Shown: piece by piece, positions 1-5,706 of the stretch
Layout: each line of letters starts with the position of its first letter
How positions within the stretch are numbered: position 1 is the first letter of the stretch
NCBI GenBank assembly: GCA_041485125.1
Contig: JBGPIT010000158.1
Span: 1 to 10,593, forward strand
Origin: JBGPIT01 sp041485125
GTDB lineage: Bacteria > Desulfobacterota > Binatia > UTPRO1
Direction: 5' to 3'
Length of the DNA: 10,593 nucleotides
Notes under the pieces: generated by a model
What the model was told of the DNA's origin: nothing
Seen by the model: the letters and a program-made list of their open reading frames with translations, nothing else
The model's database searches: none
Made by a program: the position numbers and the translations under genes

Positions 1-80
1 GCGCGCTGCGCCTCCTCGATGATGCCGGCGATGTCGCCGCGTACGCCGGTGATGTCGCCGAGCCCGATGCCGATGCGCAT
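1..80 (-). CDS. LLM-class (luciferase-like) F420-dependent oxidoreductase, N-terminal fragment
   Basis: Only the first 26 codons lie in the window; the gene continues past position 1. The peptide begins MRIGIGLGDITG and continues into IAGIIEEAQR. This resembles the first beta strand and following helix of the luciferase-like monooxygenase TIM barrel, as found in F420-dependent LLM-class oxidoreductases. Members of that family reduce or oxidise small substrates using F420 or FMN in the cytoplasm. The ATG at 80-78 has a strong Shine-Dalgarno AGGAGGG four bases upstream, which fixes the start. The gene is divergent from the VapBC module. The family call rests on 26 residues and is tentative; the existence of a coding start is much safer. 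Confidence 0.55.
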   Translation of the reverse strand, partial: MRIGIGLGDITGVRGDIAGIIEEAQR

Positions 81-84
81 GTGA

Positions 85-91
85 CCCTCCT
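85..91 (-). promoter_or_regulatory. Shine-Dalgarno site of the LLM-class oxidoreductase
   Basis: On the minus strand the sequence reads AGGAGGG, then TCAC, then ATG. It is a near-perfect match to the anti-SD sequence at a short four-base spacing, and it decides the start at position 80. Confidence 0.65.
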
Positions 92-97
92 GTCCTC

Positions 98-133
98 GGA
101 AGCTTCCCTACCCGATCGGCGCTCGCCTGTCAG
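98..133 (-). promoter_or_regulatory. weak promoter candidate and 10-bp palindrome upstream of the LLM-class gene
   Basis: On the minus strand CTGACA (133-128) is followed after 17 bases by TAGGGA (110-105), a good -35 with a poor -10. Partly overlapping the -10 is the perfect palindrome GGAAGCTTCC at 98-107, about seven bases from the SD. The arrangement is what a repressor site near a start would look like, but a 10-bp palindrome can occur by chance and the -10 is weak. Confidence 0.25.
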
Positions 134-260
134 ATACGTCGTCGAGTCGTCGACCCTCACCGCGACGTCCCACGCTGCGGGACCCAAGCACCAGCCGACG
201 ATGCGTCAATCGCTTCGAGGCACTGCCGACGGGTACTCGTGATCATTGCGTCGAGCCAGC

Positions 261-277
261 GATGTATGTCATACATC
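261..277. promoter_or_regulatory. perfect inverted repeat at the vapB start, probable autoregulatory operator
   Basis: GATGTATG-T-CATACATC is an uninterrupted 8+8 bp inverted repeat around a single central T. It ends five bases before the vapB ATG at 283. It is AT-richer than its surroundings. Ribbon-helix-helix antitoxins usually repress their own operon by binding short palindromes at the promoter, so this is the natural operator. A TTGCGT at 246-251 could serve as -35, with a poor -10 (CATACA, 270-275) inside the right arm. The promoter assignment is weak; the palindrome itself is certain. Confidence 0.65.
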
Positions 278-282
278 ACTGC

Positions 283-597
283 ATGCGTCGCACGCAGCTC
301 TACCTCGACGAGGACTGTGCGCGGACTCTAGCCGCCGAGAGTCGCCGACGGGGCACGACGATCTCGGCGCTGGTGCGAGAAGCCGTCGATCAAGCGTACG
401 GCAGTGGCTCCGCGAAGGACCGCGGCGTCCTCATCGAACGGCTCGCGGGCGTCTGGTCCGATCGCGCCGACCTGGAGGACTCGGATGAAATGATCCGCGT
501 GCTCCGGCAGTCGAAACGTCCAGCACGATGGGGAGCGACCGGCGATGGCCAAGTTCCTGCTCGACAGCGACGTCATCATCGCGTGGCTCCGGCGTGA
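283..597 (+). CDS. vapB: VapB-type ribbon-helix-helix antitoxin
   Basis: This 104-residue protein is the likely antitoxin of the VapC toxin that follows. Residues 1-40 look like a ribbon-helix-helix DNA-binding domain: the strand RRTQLYLDED, a first helix to about residue 23, then GTTISALVREAVDQAYG as turn and second helix. Residues 45-80 form an acidic segment (WSDRADLEDSDEMIRVL) of the kind that wraps the PIN toxin and blocks its active site. I chose the ATG at 283 because the RHH strand begins there; an in-frame ATG at 262 would lie inside the operator palindrome. No Shine-Dalgarno precedes 283, so translation may be leaderless. The C-terminal part is odd: after KRPARWG an Arg-rich tail (residues 88-104) runs 53 bases into vapC in another frame. 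The usual end of such antitoxins would fall near residue 83. The tail may be a lost stop codon. Confidence 0.8.
   Translation: MRRTQLYLDEDCARTLAAESRRRGTTISALVREAVDQAYGSGSAKDRGVLIERLAGVWSDRADLEDSDEMIRVLRQSKRPARWGATGDGQVPARQRRHHRVAPA
530..535 (+). promoter_or_regulatory. Shine-Dalgarno site of vapC
   Basis: GGGGAG lies nine bases before the ATG at 545, inside the vapB coding sequence. It fixes the vapC start and shows that the toxin has its own ribosome entry despite overlapping the antitoxin. Confidence 0.6.
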
Positions 598-925
598 CGA
601 CGCCGTCGTCACTTGGCTGAAGGAACGCGACGCGGCCGGCGATGTGCTCGGGTGGACACCGGTCTCGATCGCCGAGATCGGCGCCGGCGTGCGTTCGCGC
701 GAGGCGTTCATCATGACCGACCTCACGCATGTCTTGCATTGCGTGGAGCTGGACGAGCGCGTCGGTCGCAAGGCGGGTACCTACCGGCTGCGCTTCGGTC
801 GTTCCCACGGCGTCGAGATCGCCGACGCTCTCATCGCCGCCGCCGCTCACGTCCACGGCATGACACTCTGCAGCCGCAACCTGCGTCACTACCCAATGCG
901 TGACATCAAGAAGCGTAGCGTGTGA
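545..925 (+). CDS. vapC: VapC-type PIN-domain ribonuclease toxin
   Basis: The product is a 126-residue PIN-domain protein, full length for VapC. VapC toxins are Mg2+/Mn2+-dependent RNases that cut tRNA or rRNA in the cytoplasm and are held inactive by VapB. The acidic active-site residues are visible: D7 in FLLDSDVIIAWL, E44 in VSIAEIGAG, and D94 in EIADALIAAAA, with E91 close by. The final motif reads LCSRNLRHYP, where N112 is the usual Asn of TxNxxDF and H115 stands in place of the last Asp, a common variant. The C-terminal tail is basic (KKRSV). It overlaps vapB by 53 bases, longer than the few-base overlap typical of the family, and has its own SD at 530-535. The toxin looks intact. The RNA target cannot be read from the sequence. 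Confidence 0.9.
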   Translation: MAKFLLDSDVIIAWLRRDDAVVTWLKERDAAGDVLGWTPVSIAEIGAGVRSREAFIMTDLTHVLHCVELDERVGRKAGTYRLRFGRSHGVEIADALIAAAAHVHGMTLCSRNLRHYPMRDIKKRSV

Positions 926-1020
926 CGGTCGAGTCGCACTCCGATGAGGTTCCCGCGATCACTGGGCAGTAGCTCACACGCGGCGCGGGTCAGCTCAGAC
1001 ACGAAACGCGTTGGTCGCGA

Positions 1021-2457
1021 TCACGCGCCGACGGCAGGTTGCCGATCGCTCCACGGCATCGCCACCTCGAGCGCCGCGGCGACACGGAGGAGCAAGTCCT
1101 CGCGGCCGTAGGCCGCAACCAGCTGGACGCCGATCGGCAGCCCGGCGTCGTTCCAGTGCAGCGGCAGCGAGATCGCCGGCTGTCCCGTCAGGTTGAAGGG
1201 CAGCGTCCAGCAGGCGATCTGCGACGCGCGCGCCCCGACCGCCATGGCATTCTCGATGGTCGGCACGAGCTCGCCGAGGCGCGGCGGCGGCTCGGAGATC
1301 GTCGGCGTGAGGAGGAGATCGAACCCGCCGGCATGCCATTCGGCGATCGCACGAGTGAAGTCGTACAGCCAGTCGACCGTCGCGTGGTACTGGGGCGCGC
1401 TCGTGCCGTCGCCGAGCATCTTCAGCATCCAGTTGACGGGATCGATGTCGGCCTCGGTGAACGGCGCGCCGGTGAGGCCGGCGATCAGGTCGAGGGTGCG
1501 CGCGATGTGCGTCGAGTACATCACCGTGAAGTGATGGCCGAGCGCGGGGTCGTCGAGCACGCTCGGGTGCGCCTCCTCGACGCGATGACCGAGCGCGGCG
1601 AGCGTCTTCGCCGCCGCCGTCACGGCCGTCGTGCAATCGGCGTGGGGTTCGAAGCTCGCGCCCGGCGGCGCGGTCATCAGCCCGATGCGGAGCGAGCCGG
1701 TCGCGGCGCCGACCTCTTGCACGTACGGCCGCGCCGGGGGCGGCGCGACGAACGTGTCGCCCGGCATCGGACCGGCGATCACGTCGAGAATGGCCGCCGT
1801 ATCACGAACGCTGCGCGTGACGACGCCGTCGGACACCATGCCGCCGACGGGAGCGCCCGCCGTCGGCCCGAACGAGCTCCGGCCGCGCGACGGCTTGAGG
1901 CCGACGAGGCCGCACTCGCTCGCGGGAATCCGAATCGAGCCGCCGCCGTCGTTCGCGTGCGCCGCGGCGACCATCCCGGCCGCGACCGCACAGGCGGATC
2001 CGCCGCTCGATCCACCGGTCGAGTGCTCCGGGTTCCACGGATTGCGGCACGGACCGTACGCCGCCGATTCGGTCTGGCAGAGCGTCCCGAGCTCGGGGAC
2101 GTTCGTCCGGCCGAGGATCACGAAGCCGGCAGCCTGGATCTTCTGCGTGAAGAAGCTGTCCATCGGTAGCGTCACGGCGAGATCCCTCAGGCGCCGCAGC
2201 CCCATGTGATACGGCTCGCCGGCCTGCATCCCGAGGATGTCTTTCAGCACGAACGGCACGCCGCGGAACGGACCGTTCGCCGCAGCTGCCGCCTCGGCAC
2301 GCGCCTTTTCGAACCGCTGGTGGATGATCGCATTCAAGGTCGGGTTCAGGCGCTCGATACGGGCGATCGCCTGTTCGACGAGCTCGGTCGGAGAGACGTC
2401 CCGTTTCCGCACGAGCTCGGCCTGCGCGGTGGCGTCCAAATAGGTGAGGTCGGTCAT
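1021..2457 (-). CDS. amidase-signature family hydrolase, NylA-like
   Basis: The protein (478 residues) is a complete amidase-signature enzyme, a cytoplasmic hydrolase of amide bonds. The Ser-cisSer-Lys triad is clear: K72 in FVLKDILG, cis-Ser S150 in TGGSSGGSA, and nucleophile S174 in DGGGSIRIPAS. Compared from memory with NylA, the 6-aminohexanoate-cyclic-dimer hydrolase, the triad numbering is the same. The N-terminus (DATAQAELVRK) and C-terminus (GQPAISLPL, VAAYGREDLLLRVAAALE) are also strikingly similar. NylA Cys316, near the substrate, seems to correspond to Tyr314 here, so nylon-dimer activity should not be assumed. Related enzymes act on varied aryl or cyclic amides; the substrate is unknown. 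The start is the ATG at 2457, with only a weak SD. The gene is co-directional with mazEF, 81 bases downstream of mazF, and convergent with vapC. Confidence 0.92.
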   Translation of the reverse strand: MTDLTYLDATAQAELVRKRDVSPTELVEQAIARIERLNPTLNAIIHQRFEKARAEAAAAANGPFRGVPFVLKDILGMQAGEPYHMGLRRLRDLAVTLPMDSFFTQKIQAAGFVILGRTNVPELGTLCQTESAAYGPCRNPWNPEHSTGGSSGGSACAVAAGMVAAAHANDGGGSIRIPASECGLVGLKPSRGRSSFGPTAGAPVGGMVSDGVVTRSVRDTAAILDVIAGPMPGDTFVAPPPARPYVQEVGAATGSLRIGLMTAPPGASFEPHADCTTAVTAAAKTLAALGHRVEEAHPSVLDDPALGHHFTVMYSTHIARTLDLIAGLTGAPFTEADIDPVNWMLKMLGDGTSAPQYHATVDWLYDFTRAIAEWHAGGFDLLLTPTISEPPPRLGELVPTIENAMAVGARASQIACWTLPFNLTGQPAISLPLHWNDAGLPIGVQLVAAYGREDLLLRVAAALEVAMPWSDRQPAVGA

Positions 2458-2502
2458 GACGGCGAAACCTATGCTCTCGTACGCCGCCGGTCGAGACCGC
2501 GT

Positions 2503-2520
2503 CCGCGGGGGTACCCGCGG
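2503..2520. other. GC-rich hairpin between mazF and the amidase gene
   Basis: CCGCGGG (2503-2509) and CCCGCGG (2514-2520) form a perfect 7-bp stem around a four-base loop. It lies about 20 bases after the mazF stop and 45 bases before the amidase start. There is no U-tract on the minus strand after it, so it is not a standard intrinsic terminator. It may slow RNA polymerase or protect a 3' end. A TATAGT at 2543-2538 (minus strand) overlapping the mazF stop could be a -10 for the amidase, but no matching -35 was found. Confidence 0.4.
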
Positions 2521-2538
2521 TGCTCAAGCACACCGTAA

Positions 2539-2868
2539 CTATAGTACCTTCAGCTCCCCCCAGCCGAATGCATGCCCAAGCGCTCGCTTCAGCTCGCGCT
2601 CGCGTTGCGGCGGCATTGCGCCGATTCGATCACCTAGCGACGCCGTCGGCACGACATGGATGTTGTCGAGGTTGACGACTGACGGCCGTCGCAGCCCCTC
2701 TCGCGCTCCGACCGTGACCTCCTGAGGGATCTGGCGCACGGTGGTCGTCACCTCACAGACGATGACCTTGTTGAGGTACGCGTACGCCGGCGTTCGGGTG
2801 AGGAGGAGCACTGGACGGCGCCCAATCGGCGCCGTCAGGTTCGCCCAGCGCAGCTCGTACTGCTTCAC
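2539..2868 (-). CDS. mazF: MazF/PemK-family endoribonuclease toxin
   Basis: The protein (109 residues) matches the length and motif order of MazF: an opening strand YELRWANL, then IGRRPVLLLTR (R18 before the Pro corresponds to the catalytic Arg of MazF), then TTTVRQIPQEVTVG with the conserved Thr near 42, then PSVVNLDNIHVVP, and a C-terminal helix with RERELKRALGHAFG. MazF toxins cut single-stranded mRNA at short sequences in the cytoplasm. The start is a GTG at 2868-2866 that overlaps the antitoxin's TGA by four bases (GTGA), implying translational coupling. The usual opening RGDIWW is degenerate here, but the rest is intact. The cleavage sequence cannot be predicted. Confidence 0.88.
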   Translation of the reverse strand: MKQYELRWANLTAPIGRRPVLLLTRTPAYAYLNKVIVCEVTTTVRQIPQEVTVGAREGLRRPSVVNLDNIHVVPTASLGDRIGAMPPQRERELKRALGHAFGWGELKVL

Positions 2869-3104
2869 GCGCGTGGCTTCCGCTTGGCGCGCTTCGGCTC
2901 CCAGGTGCTCGCGTCGACGTAGGCGTCGCCCGCCGCGTCAGGCTGCCGGCGGTACGCTTCAGCTGTCGCGCGCTCTTCTTCGTCCCACAGCGCCTTCCGG
3001 ATCGCCATCCGAATGAACTCGGAGCGTCGTCGCGACCGTGCAGGTGCCACCTCTTCCAATGCGGCGGCGACGTCGTCGTCTACTTCGACCAGCAATTGCT
3101 TCAT
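2865..3104 (-). CDS. mazE: MazE-like ribbon-helix-helix antitoxin
   Basis: The product is a 79-residue antitoxin preceding MazF in the same operon. Residues 1-40 are a ribbon-helix-helix (CopG/MetJ-type) DNA-binding domain: strand KQLLVEVDDDV, first helix to about 20, then SRRRSEFIRMAIRKALW. Residues 41-79 form a charged, probably disordered tail (YRRQPD, VDASTWEP, then Lys/Arg-rich) that would bind MazF. The reading frame is open further upstream, but the ATG at 3104 is preferred because the RHH strand starts there and the promoter lies immediately before it. No Shine-Dalgarno is present; the promoter predicts a transcript starting at this ATG. The two RHH antitoxins in this window share the fold but little sequence. 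Confidence 0.82.
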   Translation of the reverse strand: MKQLLVEVDDDVAAALEEVAPARSRRRSEFIRMAIRKALWDEEERATAEAYRRQPDAAGDAYVDASTWEPKRAKRKPRA

Positions 3105-3140
3105 AAGATACAGTATATGGACCGGTCGTGGATCGATCAA
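3105..3140 (-). promoter_or_regulatory. mazEF promoter, predicted leaderless, with overlapping palindrome
   Basis: On the minus strand TTGATC (3140-3135), a 17-base spacer and TATACT (3117-3112) form a good sigma70-type promoter. The -10 is followed by only seven bases (GTATCTT) before the mazE ATG at 3104, so the transcript should start at or within a base of the start codon. The -10 overlaps the small palindrome ATAC-A-GTAT (3108-3116, plus strand), extendable as an imperfect repeat, a suitable site for autorepression by the RHH antitoxin. The absence of an SD supports a leaderless mRNA. Confidence 0.65.
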
Positions 3141-3263
3141 TAACCTGGTGCACGAGCTCAGGGTTTCAGGCGACGCCGCCCCCCGTCCTGGCACGCCACG
3201 AACTGCGGCGCCGCGCCAACGAAACATCGGCCGCAGCGCGTGTGAGCGCTTCCTTCCAGGGTT

Positions 3264-3292
3264 TTGACAAGCGCACCATGTTCGCCTACTCT
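3264..3292 (+). promoter_or_regulatory. orphan sigma70-like promoter facing the lipoprotein gene
   Basis: A perfect TTGACA (3264-3269), a 17-base spacer and TACTCT (3287-3292) face rightward on the plus strand. The transcript would start near 3299-3300. The next plus-strand gene starts only at 4608, so the product would be a short RNA, or RNA antisense to the lipoprotein gene. The -35 and spacing are ideal; the -10 keeps the essential TA...T but is otherwise weak. Confidence 0.4.
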
Positions 3293-3307
3293 TCGCCCCT
3301 GAGATTA

Positions 3308-3335
3308 CCCGGTCACCGCCCGCTCGGCGGTCGGG
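3308..3335. terminator. hairpin downstream of the lipoprotein gene, possible terminator
   Basis: ACCGCC (3315-3320) and GGCGGT (3326-3331) form a 6-bp stem with a five-base loop. Flanking CCCG (3308-3311) and CGGG (3332-3335) can extend it across a three-base bulge. It sits a few bases past the lipoprotein stop on the minus strand, and also just after the predicted start of the orphan plus-strand transcript. A second stem, CCCGG/CCGGG at 3346-3359, lies in the last codons of the gene. Neither strand has a U-tract, so termination is only possible, not shown. Confidence 0.35.
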
Positions 3336-3338
3336 AAT

Positions 3339-4481
3339 TCAGCGGCCCGGCAGGCCGGGAGCGAGGGCGCGGAAGCGGTAGATGTAATGCGGACCGAGCT
3401 TGGCGACGTCGCGACGCGAGTGGAAGAGCACACGGTTCAGCTGACTGTCGGTGAGGTACACCCAGCCGTCCGGACCGAAGCTGAGACCATCGGGCCAGAC
3501 CAGACGCGGATCACGCACCATCGTCGCCTCGCGCGACGCATCGGCCGCGCCGGCGGCACCCGCGCGCGGCTTCAGCACGGTAATGGCGCGATCCTCGATC
3601 GCGGTCAGGTAGATGTTGTCGTCGCGATCGATGGTGATGCCGTCGCTGATCGGCTTCGGTCCGTAGTCCTCCACCGCCTTGCCCAGCGCCTCCGCCGACA
3701 GGCTTTCGTCGCGCAACGCCGCGGTCGGGACGCGATACATGCGGGTTCCGGAGAGCGGGCCGAAGTAGAGGTACTCGTTGGGAAGGTCGAGGACGATCGA
3801 GTCGACCGCGATGTGGATCGGCACGAAGAGCAGCTTGATCTTGTACCCCTCGACCGCCATGTCGACGCTCTCGGCCGCCACCGACTTGTGCCCTTGCAGC
3901 ACGCGGCGCGCGCGCTTGTTTGCGACGTCGTAGACGATGATGCCCGGCTTCATGCGAAAGGAGCTGGTGTCGGCGATGTAGATGACGTCGCGCTCGGCGT
4001 CGATCGAGAGGTCGTTCAGATAGGAGCCCCAGCCGACGCCCTGCGCCGAGCCGAAGTCGAACTCGTGCACGAGCGCGCCGGTCGCGGTGTCGAAGCCGTA
4101 GAGGGCGGGCTTGCCGAAGCCGTTCTTGCCGTGGTCGAGCACCCAGAGCCGGCCGCGGCTGTCGAGCTTGATTCCCTGCGGCGTCTGGAAGCGCTCCTGC
4201 CAGGCGTCGTCGGGATACGGCCGCGAGACGTTGCCGGGCAGGATCTCCGCGACCTTCACCACCGGAGTGCCTTCCGGATGGTAGGTGATGAAGATCCGTC
4301 CTTGCGGCGACACGGCGATGTTGCCGACAATGGCGCCGAGCGCGGCGACGACCTCGAGATCGTCGGCGCTGCGGATCGGCGTGTCGGTGTAGGTCTTGGG
4401 CGGCACGGCCTCGGGGCGGCAGCCCGCGCTGAAGAGCGCCAGCACGATGCCCAGCACGGTCGTCGCGGCTCGTCGATTCAT
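3339..4481 (-). CDS. Yellow/major royal jelly (MRJP)-family lipoprotein
   Basis: The 380-residue product starts with a lipoprotein-type signal peptide: basic MNRR, a hydrophobic stretch TVLGIVLALFSAG, and C21 as the lipidated Cys. The mature part matches the Yellow/MRJP beta-propeller family: QGIKLDSRGRLWVLDHG (102-118), YLNDLSID (154-161), YIADTSSF (168-175), YFGPLSGTRMYRVPT (239-253), SDGITIDRDDNIYLTAIED (279-297) and WPDGLSFGPDGWVYLTDS (329-346). Insect members include dopachrome-conversion enzymes; most bacterial members have no known substrate. It probably acts outside the cytoplasmic membrane, anchored by lipid. The ATG at 4481 is chosen because of the AGGAG at 4496-4492 and the signal peptide. 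The frame stays open far upstream over the neighbouring gene, but that is antisense shadow. It is divergent from the nuclease operon. Confidence 0.85.
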   Translation of the reverse strand: MNRRAATTVLGIVLALFSAGCRPEAVPPKTYTDTPIRSADDLEVVAALGAIVGNIAVSPQGRIFITYHPEGTPVVKVAEILPGNVSRPYPDDAWQERFQTPQGIKLDSRGRLWVLDHGKNGFGKPALYGFDTATGALVHEFDFGSAQGVGWGSYLNDLSIDAERDVIYIADTSSFRMKPGIIVYDVANKRARRVLQGHKSVAAESVDMAVEGYKIKLLFVPIHIAVDSIVLDLPNEYLYFGPLSGTRMYRVPTAALRDESLSAEALGKAVEDYGPKPISDGITIDRDDNIYLTAIEDRAITVLKPRAGAAGAADASREATMVRDPRLVWPDGLSFGPDGWVYLTDSQLNRVLFHSRRDVAKLGPHYIYRFRALAPGLPGR

Positions 4482-4607
4482 GGTGCGTGCGCTCCTATCA
4501 AACGGCGGAAAAAATGAAACGGCGGCGCGGAATTTTCCGTTGACGGCGGCGCTGGCGCTGGTAGACGGTTCGATGAGCGCGTCACGCACGCGCGAGGGGT
4601 GGTTGTT
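4482..4607. promoter_or_regulatory. divergent control region between the lipoprotein gene and the nuclease operon
   Basis: This 126-base gap carries the start signals for both directions. An SD (AGGAG, 4496-4492) serves the minus-strand lipoprotein. On the plus strand TTGACG (4540-4545) and TAGACG (4562-4567), 16 bases apart, could be a weak promoter for the nuclease operon. Between them and the lipoprotein lie an exact direct repeat AAACGGCGG (4500-4508 and 4517-4525) and a palindrome CGGAA-TT-TTCCG (4528-4539) next to the -35. These are candidate regulator sites; none has a recognised owner. Confidence 0.35.
4594..4599 (+). promoter_or_regulatory. Shine-Dalgarno site deciding the start of the metallophosphoesterase gene
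   Basis: GAGGGG lies eight bases before the GTG at 4608. An in-frame GTG at 4599 overlaps this site and would have no SD of its own, so the start is placed at 4608. Confidence 0.55.
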
Positions 4608-5705
4608 GTGAAGCTGGTGTTGTTCTCCGATCTGCACCTGGACGCGCCGTTCGAGTGGGCGCCGCGTCCACTCGCGCGTCGCCGTCGCCAGGCGCTGCGC
4701 GACGCGCTCACCCGGATCGTCGCGCTCGCCGCCGAGGTCCGCGCCGACGCGCTCTTCTGCGGCGGCGATCTCTACGAGCAGGACCGTTTCGCGCCCGACA
4801 CCGCGGAGTTCTTGCGCCAGAGCTTCGCGGCGGCGGCGCCGCTGCCGATCTACCTCGCGCCCGGCAACCACGACTGGTACGGCCCCGAGAGCCTCTACCG
4901 TCGGATCGGCTGGACGCCGAACGTGCACGTCTTCAGCCACGACCGGCTCGAGGCGGTGACGCTCGCCGAGGGACTGACGCTCTGGGGCGCGGCGCACTGC
5001 GCGCCAGCCAATACCGACGGCTTCCTCGAGTCGTTCCGCGTCGACCGCGGCGGCGTCCACCTCGCGCTCTTTCACGGCTCCGAGCGGAGCTGGCTCCGCG
5101 CGCAGGGCAGCGGCAAGGTGCCGCACGCGAGCTTCGAGAGCGCGCAGCTCGAGCGCGCCGGCCTGCACCACGCGTTCCTCGGGCACTACCATTGCCCGGT
5201 CGACGCCGAGCGACACACCTATCCGGGAAACCCGGAGCCGCTCACCTTCGGCGAGGACGGCGAGCGCGGTGTCGTCATCGCGACCATCGGCACCGACGGC
5301 ACGGTCGCACGCGAGCGCCGGAGCGTGCGCGCGACCGAGCTCGGCGACGTCGACGTCGACTTGACCGGCTGCGCCACGGCGCAGGAGGCGCGCGAGCGCG
5401 TCGCGACGGCGCTCACGGGCCGGACCGGCGCCGCACGCGTCACGCTGAGCGGCGAGCTCGCGCCCGAGGCCGACGTCGCCCCGCACGATCTCGAGGACGC
5501 CGCGCCGTGGCTCGAGGCAATCGTCGTCCGCGCCGGCGCGCTCCGCGCCGCCTACGACATCGACGCGATCGCGGAGGAGGCGACGGTCCGTGGCCAGTTC
5601 GTGCGTGACGTACGCGCCGCCGATCTCTCCGACGACGAGCGGCGCCGCGTTCTGATCACCGGCCTGCGCGCGCTCGACGGCCGCGCCGACCTCGACGTGC
5701 TCTGA
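4608..5705 (+). CDS. DNA repair exonuclease-like metallophosphoesterase (SbcD/Mre11-like, YhaO type)
   Basis: The 365-residue protein has the full set of calcineurin-like phosphoesterase motifs in Mre11/SbcD order: D8 and H10 in FSDLHLD, D54 in CGGDLYE, N87-H88-D89 in APGNHDW, H156 in ALFHGSE, and H193/H195 in LGHYHCP. These bind the two Mn2+ ions of the nuclease centre. Residues 1 to about 225 are the catalytic domain; the rest is an alpha/beta capping region of the kind that meets the partner ATPase. With the next gene, one base after its stop, it forms a Mre11/Rad50-like pair resembling Bacillus YhaO/YhaN. Its likely role is nuclease action on DNA ends or structures, at the membrane through its partner. 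The start is the GTG at 4608 (SD 4594-4599), giving MKLVLFSDLHLD. Nuclease specificity is not visible. Confidence 0.88.
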   Translation: MKLVLFSDLHLDAPFEWAPRPLARRRRQALRDALTRIVALAAEVRADALFCGGDLYEQDRFAPDTAEFLRQSFAAAAPLPIYLAPGNHDWYGPESLYRRIGWTPNVHVFSHDRLEAVTLAEGLTLWGAAHCAPANTDGFLESFRVDRGGVHLALFHGSERSWLRAQGSGKVPHASFESAQLERAGLHHAFLGHYHCPVDAERHTYPGNPEPLTFGEDGERGVVIATIGTDGTVARERRSVRATELGDVDVDLTGCATAQEARERVATALTGRTGAARVTLSGELAPEADVAPHDLEDAAPWLEAIVVRAGALRAAYDIDAIAEEATVRGQFVRDVRAADLSDDERRRVLITGLRALDGRADLDVL

Positions 5706-5706
5706 G

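Noticed and set aside
167..183. Small inverted repeat GTCCC/GGGAC between the LLM-class gene and vapB
   Set aside because: A five-base stem in GC-rich DNA without a U-tract or an adjoining gene end is not enough to call a regulatory element.
262..282. An upstream ATG for vapB adding seven residues
   Set aside because: It lies inside the operator palindrome, has no SD, and the added residues precede the conserved RHH strand.
926..1020. A regulatory or small gene element between vapC and the amidase
   Set aside because: These 95 bases lie between two convergent gene ends and show no clear hairpin, promoter or coding frame.
3278..3454. A small plus-strand frame starting MFAYSS downstream of the TTGACA box
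   Set aside because: Its ATG lies upstream of the predicted transcript start, there is no SD, and most of it is antisense to the lipoprotein gene.
3387..4517. A long plus-strand open frame opposite the lipoprotein gene
   Set aside because: Its composition (Arg/Val/Asp/His-rich, no domain) is that of an antisense shadow, and the minus strand encodes a clear Yellow-family protein. The orphan promoter at 3264 is therefore treated as a possible RNA promoter, not a gene promoter.
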